Below, in pieces: positions 14,838-22,896 of a stretch of DNA of 29,904 bases (position 1 is its first letter; each line of letters begins with the position of its first letter). The notes below the pieces were generated by a model, which was given only the letters and a program-made list of their open reading frames with translations, had not been told where the DNA came from and ran no database searches. A program made the translations under genes and the position numbers. Source of the DNA: UBA3792 sp964426415 (GTDB taxonomy: Bacteria > Bacillota > Clostridia > Christensenellales > CAG-138); the NCBI GenBank assembly GCA_964426415.1, contig CAYRQM010000023.1, forward strand, positions 1 through 29,904, written 5' to 3'.

Positions 14838-15750
14838 ATGAATCACAAGGACATTTTTCTCACTGAGGAAGAACAGCATTGGCTGAAAGCGATTGTGCGC
14901 AAAGGTGAACATAACGCACATGTCATTACACGTGCACGGGTTTTGCTTCTGTTGGACAGAACCGGGAAGGCTGACCATGTGCGGTATAAGCGGACAGCAG
15001 AATATGCCGGGATCTCGGTGCAGGCGGTGTACAATATGCGTGACGAGTTTTTGACCACACATGATATTGCATCCTATCTGACACGGAAGAAGCGGGAAGA
15101 GCCGCCCATTAAGCCCATTCTTGACGGCAAGGCAGAAGCGGAGATCATTGCGCTTGCTTGCAGCGAACCACCGAAAGGGCATGCAAGATGGACCGTGAGA
15201 CTCTTGGCAGACAATGCTGTAGAGCTTCGTGTTGTCGACCACATTTCTCCAATGACGGTGCAACGTCTTTTAAAAAAACGCAATTTAAGCCTCATCTGAA
15301 AACCATGTGGTGCATTCCGCCCAAACAGAATGCGGAGTTCGCAGCGCGCATGGAGGATGTGCTTGCGGTATACGCAAGAGAGGTCAATCCGCAGCGTCCC
15401 GTAATCTGCATGGATGAAAAGCCATTTCAACTATTGGGCGAATCCCTTGCTCCCATTCCAATGAGCAAAAAGAACCACGTTGAGAAGTATGACTGCGAGT
15501 ATGACAGGAAAGGCACATGCTCCATCTTCCTGTTTACGGAACCATTTGGACAATGGCGGGAAGCACATGCGCTTCCGCGCAGAACCGCCGCCGACTGGGC
15601 GATGCAATCCCAAACATTGACGTGCTCAATGACCTCCTCCACGACTGGAGCGTGTAGAGGAACGCGACGCAAAAAGGCGTGTCGTGGCAATTCACAAATG
15701 AATCCGCGCGGATCAAGCTGAAGCACGTCTATCCAGAGATAAAGTTTTAG
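14838..15750 (+). pseudogene. IS630-family transposase remnant
   Basis: The ATG at 14838 follows AAAGGAG. The N-terminal helix-turn-helix part (for example YKRTAEYAGISVQAVYN) runs to a stop at 15297-15299. A -1 slip on the seven-A run at 15272-15278 would join it to KPHLKTMWCIPP, PVICMDEKPFQLLGE (first catalytic Asp) and RRTAADWA; such a slip is used by many IS630 elements. At about 15589 the sequence then jumps, out of frame, to RRLGDAIPNIDVLNDLLHDW and a normal C-terminal end (WQFTNESARIKLK, stop at 15748). The missing segment, by comparison with the family, carries the second Asp and the Glu of the DDE triad. A TAG at 15655-15657 further breaks the C-terminal part. The enzyme cannot be active. 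Confidence 0.88.
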
Positions 15751-15895
15751 AAGGTACAGCGTACTACAACGACAGAATGACCACGCGGCGTGAGGTTGCT
15801 TGCGTGTACAAGTTTCAAACTATGATGGCGGCTGCGCCGCCGAATTGTTCGGCGGCGCTTTGCGCACGCCGAGGCGCTTCGCTTATTAGTAGCGA

Positions 15896-15924
15896 CGGTA
15901 TTTCCCCGTGTGCGGGGAAAACCG
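15896..15924. repeat. Isolated bulged hairpin
   Basis: CGGTATTTCCCCG, loop TGTG, CGGGGAAAACCG; 12 pairs with one bulged A. It resembles a type I-E CRISPR repeat in shape but occurs once, with no spacers and no cas genes in the window. Confidence 0.6.
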
Positions 15925-16024
15925 CGCTGTCCGGCGCCTCGTCGGCGCGGACTGCACTTTGTTCGCAACGGCTCCTTCGGCTTCCCCTCATCCGCATTGC
16001 TCGCCCGTTCCGTCGCGCCTCCTC

Positions 16025-16063
16025 TCCCCAAATGGTCTCGCTGCGCTACCAACCATTTGGGGA
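16025..16063. repeat. 12-bp perfect inverted repeat
   Basis: TCCCCAAATGGT (16025-16036) and ACCATTTGGGGA (16052-16063) with a 15-bp loop. No T-run follows, so it is not a simple terminator. Confidence 0.7.
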
Positions 16064-16165
16064 CCCCTCTCTGCTTTGCTCCTCATGCTCACGCAGGAGA
16101 ATGTTCGCCGCGTTCCGCGGCTCCATTCGACAGATGTATGGCTTCTCGGTCGCTGCGTGCCCTGC

Positions 16166-16496
16166 GAAGCCGCCCGTACCTTCCCAGAGCAGCGAGAAGA
16201 ACTCCCTGTAATCCCAAATATCTTGTACACGGGTATCCCAATGAAAATGTCAACAAATCCGTATGCTTCCCTCCCCACGTGGTCGTTCGGCGTTCTTCTG
16301 TAGGGGCAGATACCATCTGCCCGCCGTGTGAAGCTTGCGTTCGAGATCCTTCGCAGAAGCTCAGGATGACAGGACACGGTTTTTGCGTCCTATTTCCCGA
16401 AATCGTGTACGCGGGTGTTCCCGCAAAAGGTTGGTAGCGCCGTGTAGGCGTCGTGAGGACGCTTGCAACCGAACAGCCGAAGCCGCCCGTACCTTC
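16166..16496. repeat. Pair of 18-bp direct repeats
   Basis: GAAGCCGCCCGTACCTTC occurs at 16166-16183 and 16479-16496, flanking the reversed composite repeat. The pair could mark a segmental duplication or a former insertion. Confidence 0.8.
16300..16427 (-). repeat. Composite intergenic repeat, copy 2
   Basis: Read on the minus strand: GCGGGAACACCCGCGTACAC, an A-rich spacer, the GTCATCCTGAG...GAAGGATCTCG motif (16370-16341), GCAAG, and the palindromic end GGCAGATGGTATCTGCCCC (16319-16301) followed by TAC. The same order of parts, without the first block, is seen in copy 1. Confidence 0.7.
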
Positions 16497-16511
16497 ACGG
16501 GGTCACGCGCA

Positions 16512-16540
16512 TAACAAAAGGGACGCAAGCTGCGCCCCTT
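16512..16540 (-). terminator. Terminator of the NlpC/P60 gene
   Basis: On the minus strand AAGGGGCGCA, 3-nt loop GCT, TGCGTCCCTT (one G-T pair), then TTGTTAT. It ends the two-gene cell-wall block. Confidence 0.75.
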
Positions 16541-16562
16541 CCAATGATCGCATACGCGGTCG

Positions 16563-18254
16563 TTACTCCCAAATCCGATAGCCCATCAGAAAATGTCCTT
16601 TCCAGTAGCTGCCCGTCAGCACCGAATCGGTGATGCGCACCTTGCCCTTGCCGGAGGAGGCGTCGATCATCTTGCCGTTGCCCAGATATATCCCCACATG
16701 GCCCTTGCCCGAGCTGCTGCCCGAAAATACCAGCACGTCGCCGCGCTTCAGGTCGCTCATGGAGTTGATGCGCTTGTACTTGGTGCAGCTGCGCCAGCCC
16801 AACGACGTCATATAGCTTTGCTTGACGCCCGCTTGGTTCAAGCACCAGTACACGAAGCCGGAGCAGTCAAAGCTGTTGGGGCCCTTTGCGCCGCGCACAT
16901 ATTTGCAGCCGATCTTCGATTCGGCAATCTTGATGAATCCGTCGATGCCCGTGCCATAGTTGATGGTGCTGCCCGTGGTCGTGCCGGTATCGCCCGTGTT
17001 GCTCGAGCTGCCGCCCGAACCGCTGCCCGATCCGCTTCCGGAGCCGCTGCCCGATCCGCTGCCGGAGCCGCCGCTTGATGTGGTCTTTGCCTTTTTCGCG
17101 GTGTCGCTGTTCAGCTTGGACATGGTCTTATAGCCCACCTTGCCGTCCGCCGAGACGCCGTTGCGCGACTGGAACGACTTGACCGCCGCTTGGGTCTTGT
17201 CGCCATAATAGCCCGTCACCTGTCCGCTTGTCAGATAGCCATAATGCGCCAACCGTTCTTGGATGCGCTGTACGTCCTCGCCTTCCATGCCGATGGTGAA
17301 ATCGAATTTGTCCAACTTGTCGTCGTCCAAGACCGCCTTGGTGGTTTTGCCGAGGCAGCCGTCCACCGTCAGACCTTCGGTCTCCTGCAGCCGCCGCACC
17401 GCCGCCTGCGTTTGCTTGCCGAACACGCCGTCCGGCTCATAGGTCAAATAGCCGCTCTTGTAGAGCTGCGTCTGATACGCCTTGATTTCGTCGCTCTGAT
17501 CGCCCAATCCGTAATAGTTTGCGATGGTGTCTTCGCCCAACAGCACTTCATATGCGTTGTTGTCTACGATCGTATCGTCGCCAAGCCCGTTGCGGCGGCG
17601 AAAGCTCTGGACGGCGGCTGCCGTGTCCGCGTCGAACACGTCGCCCGCTTCCGAATCCAAATAGCCAAGCTCTGCCAACCGTTCCTTGACAATCAACACC
17701 TCGTCGCCCTTTGCGCCTTCGACCAGCGCATACGGCAGTGCGTCCTCCGCAAAGAGCGCTTCATAGGTGGCTTTGTCGCACATGCCCGTTTGGGTCAGCC
17801 CGTTGCGCAGCTGAAAATCGCCGATGGCAGACGACGTGCCTTCGCTGTATTCGCCCGTCGGCTGCTCAAACGCCAAATAGTCCAGCTCCATCAGCCGAAT
17901 CTCGATGTCCAGCACGATGGGCGCATCGTCGCCAATCAGCAGCGTGTCGCCGTTTTCGGGATGCATCGTCGGCGCGATGGTCGGCGTCGGCGTCGGTGTG
18001 GGCGTCGGCGTCGGGGTGGGCAGCGGCGTGTCGGTCGCACCCGTTTCCAAGTGGGTCGCTTCCACCGTATCGACAATCGGCGTCGCCGTCGCCTGTACGA
18101 AGACGGCGGAGACCGCACGTTTCAGCATCGACGCGGTCGGTGCAAACCAATACGCCGCGCCGACCGCCGCGCCCAGCGTCAAAATCACGGCGCCCAGCAC
18201 GATCAGCACGACGCGCTTTTTGCGATTCGGTTTGGGAGATGGCGCTTGTTCCAT
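16563..18254 (-). CDS. NlpC/P60 cell-wall hydrolase with four peptidoglycan-binding repeats
   Basis: 563 residues. The order is: a short basic cytoplasmic end, one transmembrane or signal-anchor helix (about 14-37), a TPTPTPTP linker (about 76-95), four PG_binding_1-type repeats (about 108-168, 180-240, 247-310 and 318-382; for example GVFGKQTQAAVRRLQ and GYYGDKTQAAVKSFQ), a Gly/Ser-only linker (about 393-415), and a C-terminal NlpC/P60 domain. Cys464 (SFDCSGFVYW) and His519 (KGHVGIYLG) are the catalytic pair; the third position is Asp531 (MIDASSG), where classical members have His, a substitution that I believe is frequent in Clostridia. It should cut gamma-D-Glu-diamino acid peptide bonds in the wall. 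The ATG at 18254 follows AAAGGGG. Confidence 0.92.
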   Translation of the reverse strand: MEQAPSPKPNRKKRVVLIVLGAVILTLGAAVGAAYWFAPTASMLKRAVSAVFVQATATPIVDTVEATHLETGATDTPLPTPTPTPTPTPTPTIAPTMHPENGDTLLIGDDAPIVLDIEIRLMELDYLAFEQPTGEYSEGTSSAIGDFQLRNGLTQTGMCDKATYEALFAEDALPYALVEGAKGDEVLIVKERLAELGYLDSEAGDVFDADTAAAVQSFRRRNGLGDDTIVDNNAYEVLLGEDTIANYYGLGDQSDEIKAYQTQLYKSGYLTYEPDGVFGKQTQAAVRRLQETEGLTVDGCLGKTTKAVLDDDKLDKFDFTIGMEGEDVQRIQERLAHYGYLTSGQVTGYYGDKTQAAVKSFQSRNGVSADGKVGYKTMSKLNSDTAKKAKTTSSGGSGSGSGSGSGSGSGSGSGGSSSNTGDTGTTTGSTINYGTGIDGFIKIAESKIGCKYVRGAKGPNSFDCSGFVYWCLNQAGVKQSYMTSLGWRSCTKYKRINSMSDLKRGDVLVFSGSSSGKGHVGIYLGNGKMIDASSGKGKVRITDSVLTGSYWKGHFLMGYRIWE

Positions 18255-18412
18255 TTCGTTCTGCCCCTTTCGTCATCATGAGATGCTGCCATTGTAGCGA
18301 AAGAGTTTGACCGTTTTGTCCGCATTCTTTGAACAAAACACAACGAAACTGTAATATAAACGTGGAATCGAGCGAATAACCGCTCTTGTAAAATGGATAG
18401 GACAGAATCCCG

Positions 18413-19552
18413 TTAATTTGTATAGAACAGCGGGTTGCAGGGAATGCCGTCGATGAGCAGCTCAAAGTGGAGAATCGGGTAGTTGGTATTTTCGTCTGTG
18501 GCAAGCACGGCGATGGCGTCGCCGCGATAGACATGCTGTCCCAGCTCGACGGAGACGTTGGCGCACGGCCCGATGCGGGAAACGAAGCCGCTGTCGTGTC
18601 GAATTTCGATAAGAAAGCCGTATGTGCCGCGTGCGCCGCAGAAAATGACGGTGCCGTCCTCGGGCGCGATCACCTTGGTGCCCGCCTTGTTGGTGATGTC
18701 CACGCCGTAGTGCATTTTGCCGCCGCGCGTGCCGAAATAGCTTTTGATGCTGCCGCGCATGGGCATGCTGAACTTGAGATCGCCCGCTTCCTTGCCCGCT
18801 TCGCCCTCGCTGCGACCCGGCTCGCGGTCGGGACGTGCCGAAACATACGTGCCGATTTCGATGGTGCAGGGCACGCCTTCGCCGCCGATGCGGGTGGACA
18901 GGCTGGTGGCGCTGGAGCAGGCGATGCCGTCCTTATAGAGAATTTCGCTGAGCGTCAGCGTGGTTTCCGCATGGCCCATGCTGCGATACCGCCGTGCGCC
19001 CAGCGGCAGCAGCGGCGTGTCGATTTGCACGGTTTCCACCTTGCTGCACGCAATCACGGCGCGTTCCACGGTGCGGTTGACGGAAATGAGCGTGCGATTG
19101 CCCAGCAGCTTTTGCAGCGCGGCGTCTGCCGCAAGGTACTCCACCGCGCCGTCCGCCGCCATGGTGGTCAGCGTCGGCTCGATCTTGGCGCGCAGCAGCC
19201 GCTCATTGTCGCCGATGTCCTCCTGTGCGCAGACAGTGAGGTATTGTTCCAAAACGGACTGTGCCGTTTCGCGGCTCTCCACGGCAAACAGCGGCGTGCC
19301 GTTCACGCACACGTTGACGGCGGTTTCGGGATACAGCGGCGTCGGCGTCGCAACGGACTGCGGCGTGGGCGTCGCGCTTTGCATGGGCGCAAGCACCTTT
19401 TCGGGAATCGGCGTGGGCGACGGCGTTGCCATCACCTCTAAGTCGGTCGATGTGGGCCGCACGCGCCCCAGCAAAAACAGGACGCCGAAAATCAGCAGCA
19501 GCGATGTGGCAAAGCAGCCGAGCAAAAGAGCCGTGATCTGTTTGGGTTTCAT
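18413..19552 (-). CDS. G5-like/M23 (LytM) protein with a degenerate active site
   Basis: 379 residues. An N-terminal signal-anchor helix (about 7-29) is followed by a Thr/Pro linker (ATPSPTPIP - ATPTPQSVATPTP), a region of about 90 residues, a G5-like stretch (about 172-235, KVETVQIDTPLLP to CTIEIGTYV), and a C-terminal M23 domain. His281 and Asp285 (HYGVDI) are in place, and LHFE supplies His362. The first His of the HxH motif is Ile360 (PILHFE), however, and the usual YxHLS is replaced by RIGPCANVS. The zinc site is therefore incomplete, and the domain probably acts as a scaffold or activator, as in degenerate LytM factors such as Bacillus SpoIIQ. It lies 158 bp upstream of the NlpC/P60 gene in the same direction. 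The start at 19552 follows AAAGGGG. Confidence 0.85.
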   Translation of the reverse strand: MKPKQITALLLGCFATSLLLIFGVLFLLGRVRPTSTDLEVMATPSPTPIPEKVLAPMQSATPTPQSVATPTPLYPETAVNVCVNGTPLFAVESRETAQSVLEQYLTVCAQEDIGDNERLLRAKIEPTLTTMAADGAVEYLAADAALQKLLGNRTLISVNRTVERAVIACSKVETVQIDTPLLPLGARRYRSMGHAETTLTLSEILYKDGIACSSATSLSTRIGGEGVPCTIEIGTYVSARPDREPGRSEGEAGKEAGDLKFSMPMRGSIKSYFGTRGGKMHYGVDITNKAGTKVIAPEDGTVIFCGARGTYGFLIEIRHDSGFVSRIGPCANVSVELGQHVYRGDAIAVLATDENTNYPILHFELLIDGIPCNPLFYTN

Positions 19553-19580
19553 CTTGGCGCCCCTTTCTGTGTTTGGATAC

Positions 19581-19609
19581 AGTATAGCACATTTTCTTAC
19601 TCTTTGGAA
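19581..19609 (-). promoter_or_regulatory. Promoter of the M23 gene
   Basis: TTCCAA (19609-19604), 17-bp spacer, TATACT (19586-19581). The -35 box is poor; the -10 box is good. Confidence 0.55.
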
Positions 19610-19660
19610 CGTCTGCGGCGAAAATTCTGAGGTTCACAATAAATTCATCGCTTTCTGCAC

Positions 19661-19689
19661 TTCCAAACGGGTGACGGATATGGTATGAT
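19661..19689 (+). promoter_or_regulatory. Promoter of the glycogen operon
   Basis: TTCCAA (19661-19666), 17-bp spacer, TATGAT (19684-19689). It has the same -35 sequence and spacing as the divergent M23 promoter. A leader of about 65 nt precedes glgB, with no riboswitch recognised. Confidence 0.45.
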
Positions 19690-19761
19690 AGATGCGGAAA
19701 TATATGGGCGCGTGCGCCTTTCGCATCCCAACACGGGAAATCTGCGCAGATCGAGGAACAT

Positions 19762-21639
19762 ATGTCGCATTTGACGGACATGGAACTTTACTACTTCAAC
19801 GAGGGGACTTCGCTGACGCCGTATGCGGCGCTGGGCTGTCACTTGGTTACGCATGACGGATTTCCCATGTGGCGATTCGCGGTGTGGGCGCCAAACGCGC
19901 AAAGCGTGGCTGTGACGGGCGACTGGAACTTTTGGAGCGAAACGGCAGATCCCATGACGCTGGTCGGCACGACGGGCGTATGGGAAGCGTTCATCGGCAT
20001 TGCCAAGGCGGGTCAGCTCTACAAATACGCCATCATCGGCGCGGACGGGCTTCCGCTCATGAAAGCCGATCCCTACGCCGTGCGCTGCGAGCCCAACGGC
20101 ACCGCCTCCATGGTTTGGGAGCTGTCCGACTACGATTGGAAGGATGCAGGCTACCTGTCCGCACGCGGCGATTCGCACACAGCGCCCATGAACATCTACG
20201 AAGTCCATCTCGGCTCTTGGAAGAAGGGGCTGTCCTACCGCGAGATGGCACACGAGCTGATCGACTACGTTTCCGAGATGGGCTACAACTACATCGAGGT
20301 CATGCCCCTGATGGCGTACCCGTTCAACCCAAGCTGGGGCTACCAAGTCACGGGCTACTATGCGCCCACCGCACGGTACGGCACGCCCGACGAGCTGAAA
20401 TATCTCATCGACCGCGCCCACGAGAAGGGCATCGGCGTCATTATGGACTGGGTTCCCGCCCATTTCACCCGCGACGGCTACGGCTTGGCACGGTTCGACG
20501 GCACGCCCATCTATGAGCATCCCGACCCGCGCCGCAGCGATATGAAGCAATGGGGCACGCTGCTGTTCGATTACGGCCGCACCCAAGTGCAAAGCTTCCT
20601 CATCGGCAACGCTGTCTATTGGCTCAAAGAATACCATTTGGACGGTTTGCGGGTAGATGCCGTTTCCTGTATGCTATATTTAGATTACGGTCGGCAGGAC
20701 GGCGAGTGGCTGCCCAACGCTTTTGGCGGCAAAGAAAATTTAGATGCGATTCGCCTGTTTCACAAGCTGTCGGAGGCGGTGCGCTCGCTGGAGGGCAACA
20801 AGCTGCTCATCGCCGAGGAAAGCACCGCGTTCCCGCGGGTGACCGACAAGCATGACGACAGCCTTGGCTTCGACTACAAGTGGAACATGGGCTGGATGAA
20901 CGATATGCTGTCCTACATGCAGATGGATTCGCTGTATCGCAAGTGGCATCACGACAAGCTGACGTTCTCGCTGATGTATGCGTTCTCCGAGCATTACATT
21001 TTGCCCTTCTCGCACGACGAGGTGGTACACGGCAAGCTGTCCATGCTCAACAAAATGCCGGGCGACTACTGGCAAAAGTTTGCGCAGCTTCGTCTGCTGT
21101 ACGCCTACCAAATGGCGCATCCGGGCAAAAAGCTCACCTTCATGGGCATGGAGCTGGGGCAGTTCATCGAATGGCGGTTCGACGAATCGCTGGATTGGCT
21201 GCTTTTGGAATACCCGAAGCACGTAGAGATTCAGCGCTTCGTGCGGATGCTCAACCATTTCTATCTGAATACGCCCGCGCTGTACGCCCGCGACGACGAT
21301 TGGGACGGGTTCCAATGGGTGACGGTGGACGATACGATTCACTCCATCGTTTCCTTCATGCGCAAGGGCGCCGACGGCAAGCAAATGCTGTGCGCGTTCA
21401 ATTTCACGCCCGTTCCGTGGGACGATTACTGCATGGGCAGCGAAGCGGCAGGCGACTACGAAGAAATCCTCAACACCGACCTGCCCCAATACGGCGGCAC
21501 GGGTCAATATCAAAACGCCAAGATTTCCACGATTGCGGAACCGTTCGAAAAATTCCGCCATCGCATCCACGTTGCACTGCCGCCTTACGGCGCAGTTTAT
21601 TTCCGGTTCACACCCTCCAAGAGATCGACCAAAAAATAA
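19762..21639 (+). CDS. glgB: 1,4-alpha-glucan branching enzyme
   Basis: 625 residues, GH13 family. It cuts an alpha-1,4 chain and re-attaches it by an alpha-1,6 bond to branch glycogen. A CBM48 module occupies about 25-120 (WRFAVWAPNAQSVAVTGDWN), followed by the (beta/alpha)8 barrel: EVHLGSW, VMPLMAYPFNPSWGYQVTGY, the nucleophile Asp299 in DGLRVDAVSCM, the acid/base Glu in AEEST (352/353) and FSHDEVVHGK with His418/Asp419. The C-terminal beta domain ends near 615. The ATG at 19762 follows GAGGAA at 5 nt; a second Met at 19780 is possible. The length fits the family's short form. It is the first gene of glgB-glgC-glgD-glgA. Confidence 0.97.
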   Translation: MSHLTDMELYYFNEGTSLTPYAALGCHLVTHDGFPMWRFAVWAPNAQSVAVTGDWNFWSETADPMTLVGTTGVWEAFIGIAKAGQLYKYAIIGADGLPLMKADPYAVRCEPNGTASMVWELSDYDWKDAGYLSARGDSHTAPMNIYEVHLGSWKKGLSYREMAHELIDYVSEMGYNYIEVMPLMAYPFNPSWGYQVTGYYAPTARYGTPDELKYLIDRAHEKGIGVIMDWVPAHFTRDGYGLARFDGTPIYEHPDPRRSDMKQWGTLLFDYGRTQVQSFLIGNAVYWLKEYHLDGLRVDAVSCMLYLDYGRQDGEWLPNAFGGKENLDAIRLFHKLSEAVRSLEGNKLLIAEESTAFPRVTDKHDDSLGFDYKWNMGWMNDMLSYMQMDSLYRKWHHDKLTFSLMYAFSEHYILPFSHDEVVHGKLSMLNKMPGDYWQKFAQLRLLYAYQMAHPGKKLTFMGMELGQFIEWRFDESLDWLLLEYPKHVEIQRFVRMLNHFYLNTPALYARDDDWDGFQWVTVDDTIHSIVSFMRKGADGKQMLCAFNFTPVPWDDYCMGSEAAGDYEEILNTDLPQYGGTGQYQNAKISTIAEPFEKFRHRIHVALPPYGAVYFRFTPSKRSTKK

Positions 21640-21660
21640 CCCACCCGAAAGGAGCGACTC

Positions 21661-22896
21661 ATGAAGAAGAAGATCGTAGCAATGCTGTTGGCGGGCGGTC
21701 AAGGCAGCCGTCTGGGCATTCTCACCACCAACATGGCAAAGCCTGCCGTCCCCTTTGGCGGCAAGTACCGCATCATCGACTTTCCGCTTTCCAACTGTGC
21801 CAATTCCGACATTGACACGGTGGGCGTGCTGACGCAGTATCGCCCGCTTGCGCTCAATTCCTACTTGGGAACGGGCCAGCATTGGGATTTGGATCGCAAC
21901 GATGGCGGCGTCTTTGTGCTTCCGCCGTACATGACCGAACACGAAGGTCGTTGGTACAGCGGCACCGCCAATGCGATTTGGCAGAACCGTTCCTTTGTCG
22001 ATCAGTACGACCCTGAATACGTGCTGATTCTTTCGGGCGACCACATCTACAAGATGGACTACGCCAAGATGCTGCGCTTCCACATCGAGCAAAAGGCAGC
22101 CGCCACCATCGCGGTCATTCGCGTGCCGATGGAAGAGGCGCACCGCTTTGGCATCATGAACACCGACGCGCACAACACCATCGTCTCCTTCGAAGAAAAG
22201 CCCAAAGCGCCCAAGAGCAACGACGCCTCCATGGGCATCTACATCTTCAACTGGAAGCTGCTGCGCCGCTATATGGAGCAGGACGACCGCAATGCGCGTT
22301 CCGACAACGACTTCGGCAAGAACATCATTCCCGCCATGCTGGATGCAGGCGAGCGCATGGTCGCTTATCCGTTCCGCGGCTATTGGAAGGACGTCGGAAC
22401 GGTCGAAAGCCTGTGGGAAGCGAACATGGATCTTTTGGGCTATCCGCCCGTGCTGGAGCTGAACGACCCGTCTTGGCGCATTTACACCCGCACGCCCGTC
22501 ATGCCGCCGCACTACGTTTCCAAGGATGCGTCGGTGCACAGCAGTCTGGTGACCGAGGGCAGCGTGGTGCGCGGCTCCATCTCGCACAGCGTCCTGTTCT
22601 GCGGCACGCTCATCGATAAGGGCGCCGTGGTCACCGATTCCGTGGTCTTTCCGCGTGCCACCGTCGGGCAAAACACCATTGTCCAAAAGGCGATTATCGG
22701 CGAAAATGCCGTGGTCGGCGATAACGTCATCATCGGCGGGCCGCTGCGCGCAGGCGAGATCGTCGACAACCGCTTGACGGGCGACATCGCGCTGATTGGC
22801 AACGACATCGTCATTCCCGACGGCGTATACATTCCGCAAGGCGCCGTCGTCAACGCAGACATGCTGCGCAACTTCACGAAGGAGGTCGCAAAATGA
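21661..22896 (+). CDS. glgC: Glucose-1-phosphate adenylyltransferase, catalytic subunit
   Basis: 411 residues. It makes ADP-glucose from glucose-1-phosphate and ATP, the committed step of glycogen synthesis. The nucleotide loop AGGQGSRLGILT (11-22) and KPAVPFGGKYRIIDF are intact, as are SGDHIYKMDY (catalytic Asp region), FEEKPK and GYWKDVGTVESLW. The C-terminal part is a left-handed beta-helix with hexapeptide repeats (for example GQNTIVQKAIIGENAVVGDN). The ATG at 21661 follows AAAGGAG at 7 nt; the gap after glgB is 21 nt. It overlaps glgD by 4 nt (ATGA), which suggests coupled, near-equal synthesis of the two subunits. Confidence 0.97.
   Translation: MKKKIVAMLLAGGQGSRLGILTTNMAKPAVPFGGKYRIIDFPLSNCANSDIDTVGVLTQYRPLALNSYLGTGQHWDLDRNDGGVFVLPPYMTEHEGRWYSGTANAIWQNRSFVDQYDPEYVLILSGDHIYKMDYAKMLRFHIEQKAAATIAVIRVPMEEAHRFGIMNTDAHNTIVSFEEKPKAPKSNDASMGIYIFNWKLLRRYMEQDDRNARSDNDFGKNIIPAMLDAGERMVAYPFRGYWKDVGTVESLWEANMDLLGYPPVLELNDPSWRIYTRTPVMPPHYVSKDASVHSSLVTEGSVVRGSISHSVLFCGTLIDKGAVVTDSVVFPRATVGQNTIVQKAIIGENAVVGDNVIIGGPLRAGEIVDNRLTGDIALIGNDIVIPDGVYIPQGAVVNADMLRNFTKEVAK

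Larger units (their letters stand above)
14769..15761 (+). mobile_element. IS630-family insertion sequence, internally deleted
   Basis: Both ends were found. The left end begins CGCTGTCCCATTTTAAACTT and the right end, read inward, begins CGCTGTACCTTCTAAAACTT. Counting the TA target site, the inverted repeats match at 20 of 24 positions. TA dinucleotides at 14767-14768 and 15762-15763 are the IS630-type target duplication. The element is 993 bp, shorter than a full element of this type because part of the transposase has been lost. It sits at the tip of a MITE-like repeat in a gene-poor zone. Confidence 0.88.
15764..16511. other. Gene-poor zone of about 750 bp with repeats and hairpins
   Basis: Several frames are open here (for example 15777-16211, 15910-16437 on + and 15988-16377 on -), but none has a ribosome site, a recognisable domain or normal residue composition, so I call no gene. 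The zone begins with CAGAATGACCACGCGGCG and GTTGCTTGCGTGTACAAG, both related to 28521-28561. It holds a bulged hairpin at 15896-15924, a 12-bp inverted repeat at 16025-16063, a direct repeat at 16166/16479 and a reversed copy of the composite repeat at 16300-16427. The pyrimidine-rich middle (about 15960-16100) has no visible function. Confidence 0.6.

Noticed and set aside
15896..15924. CRISPR repeat of type I-E
   Set aside because: The hairpin resembles such a repeat, but there is only one copy, no spacer periodicity and no cas gene in the window.
15777..16437. Overlapping open frames of 130-175 codons in the repeat zone
   Set aside because: They have no ribosome sites, are rich in Ser, Arg, Pro and Cys, run through hairpins and repeats, and match no family that I know.
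19690..19761. Riboswitch or attenuator before glgB
   Set aside because: The leader is about 65 nt and I see no conserved riboswitch core or terminator hairpin in it.
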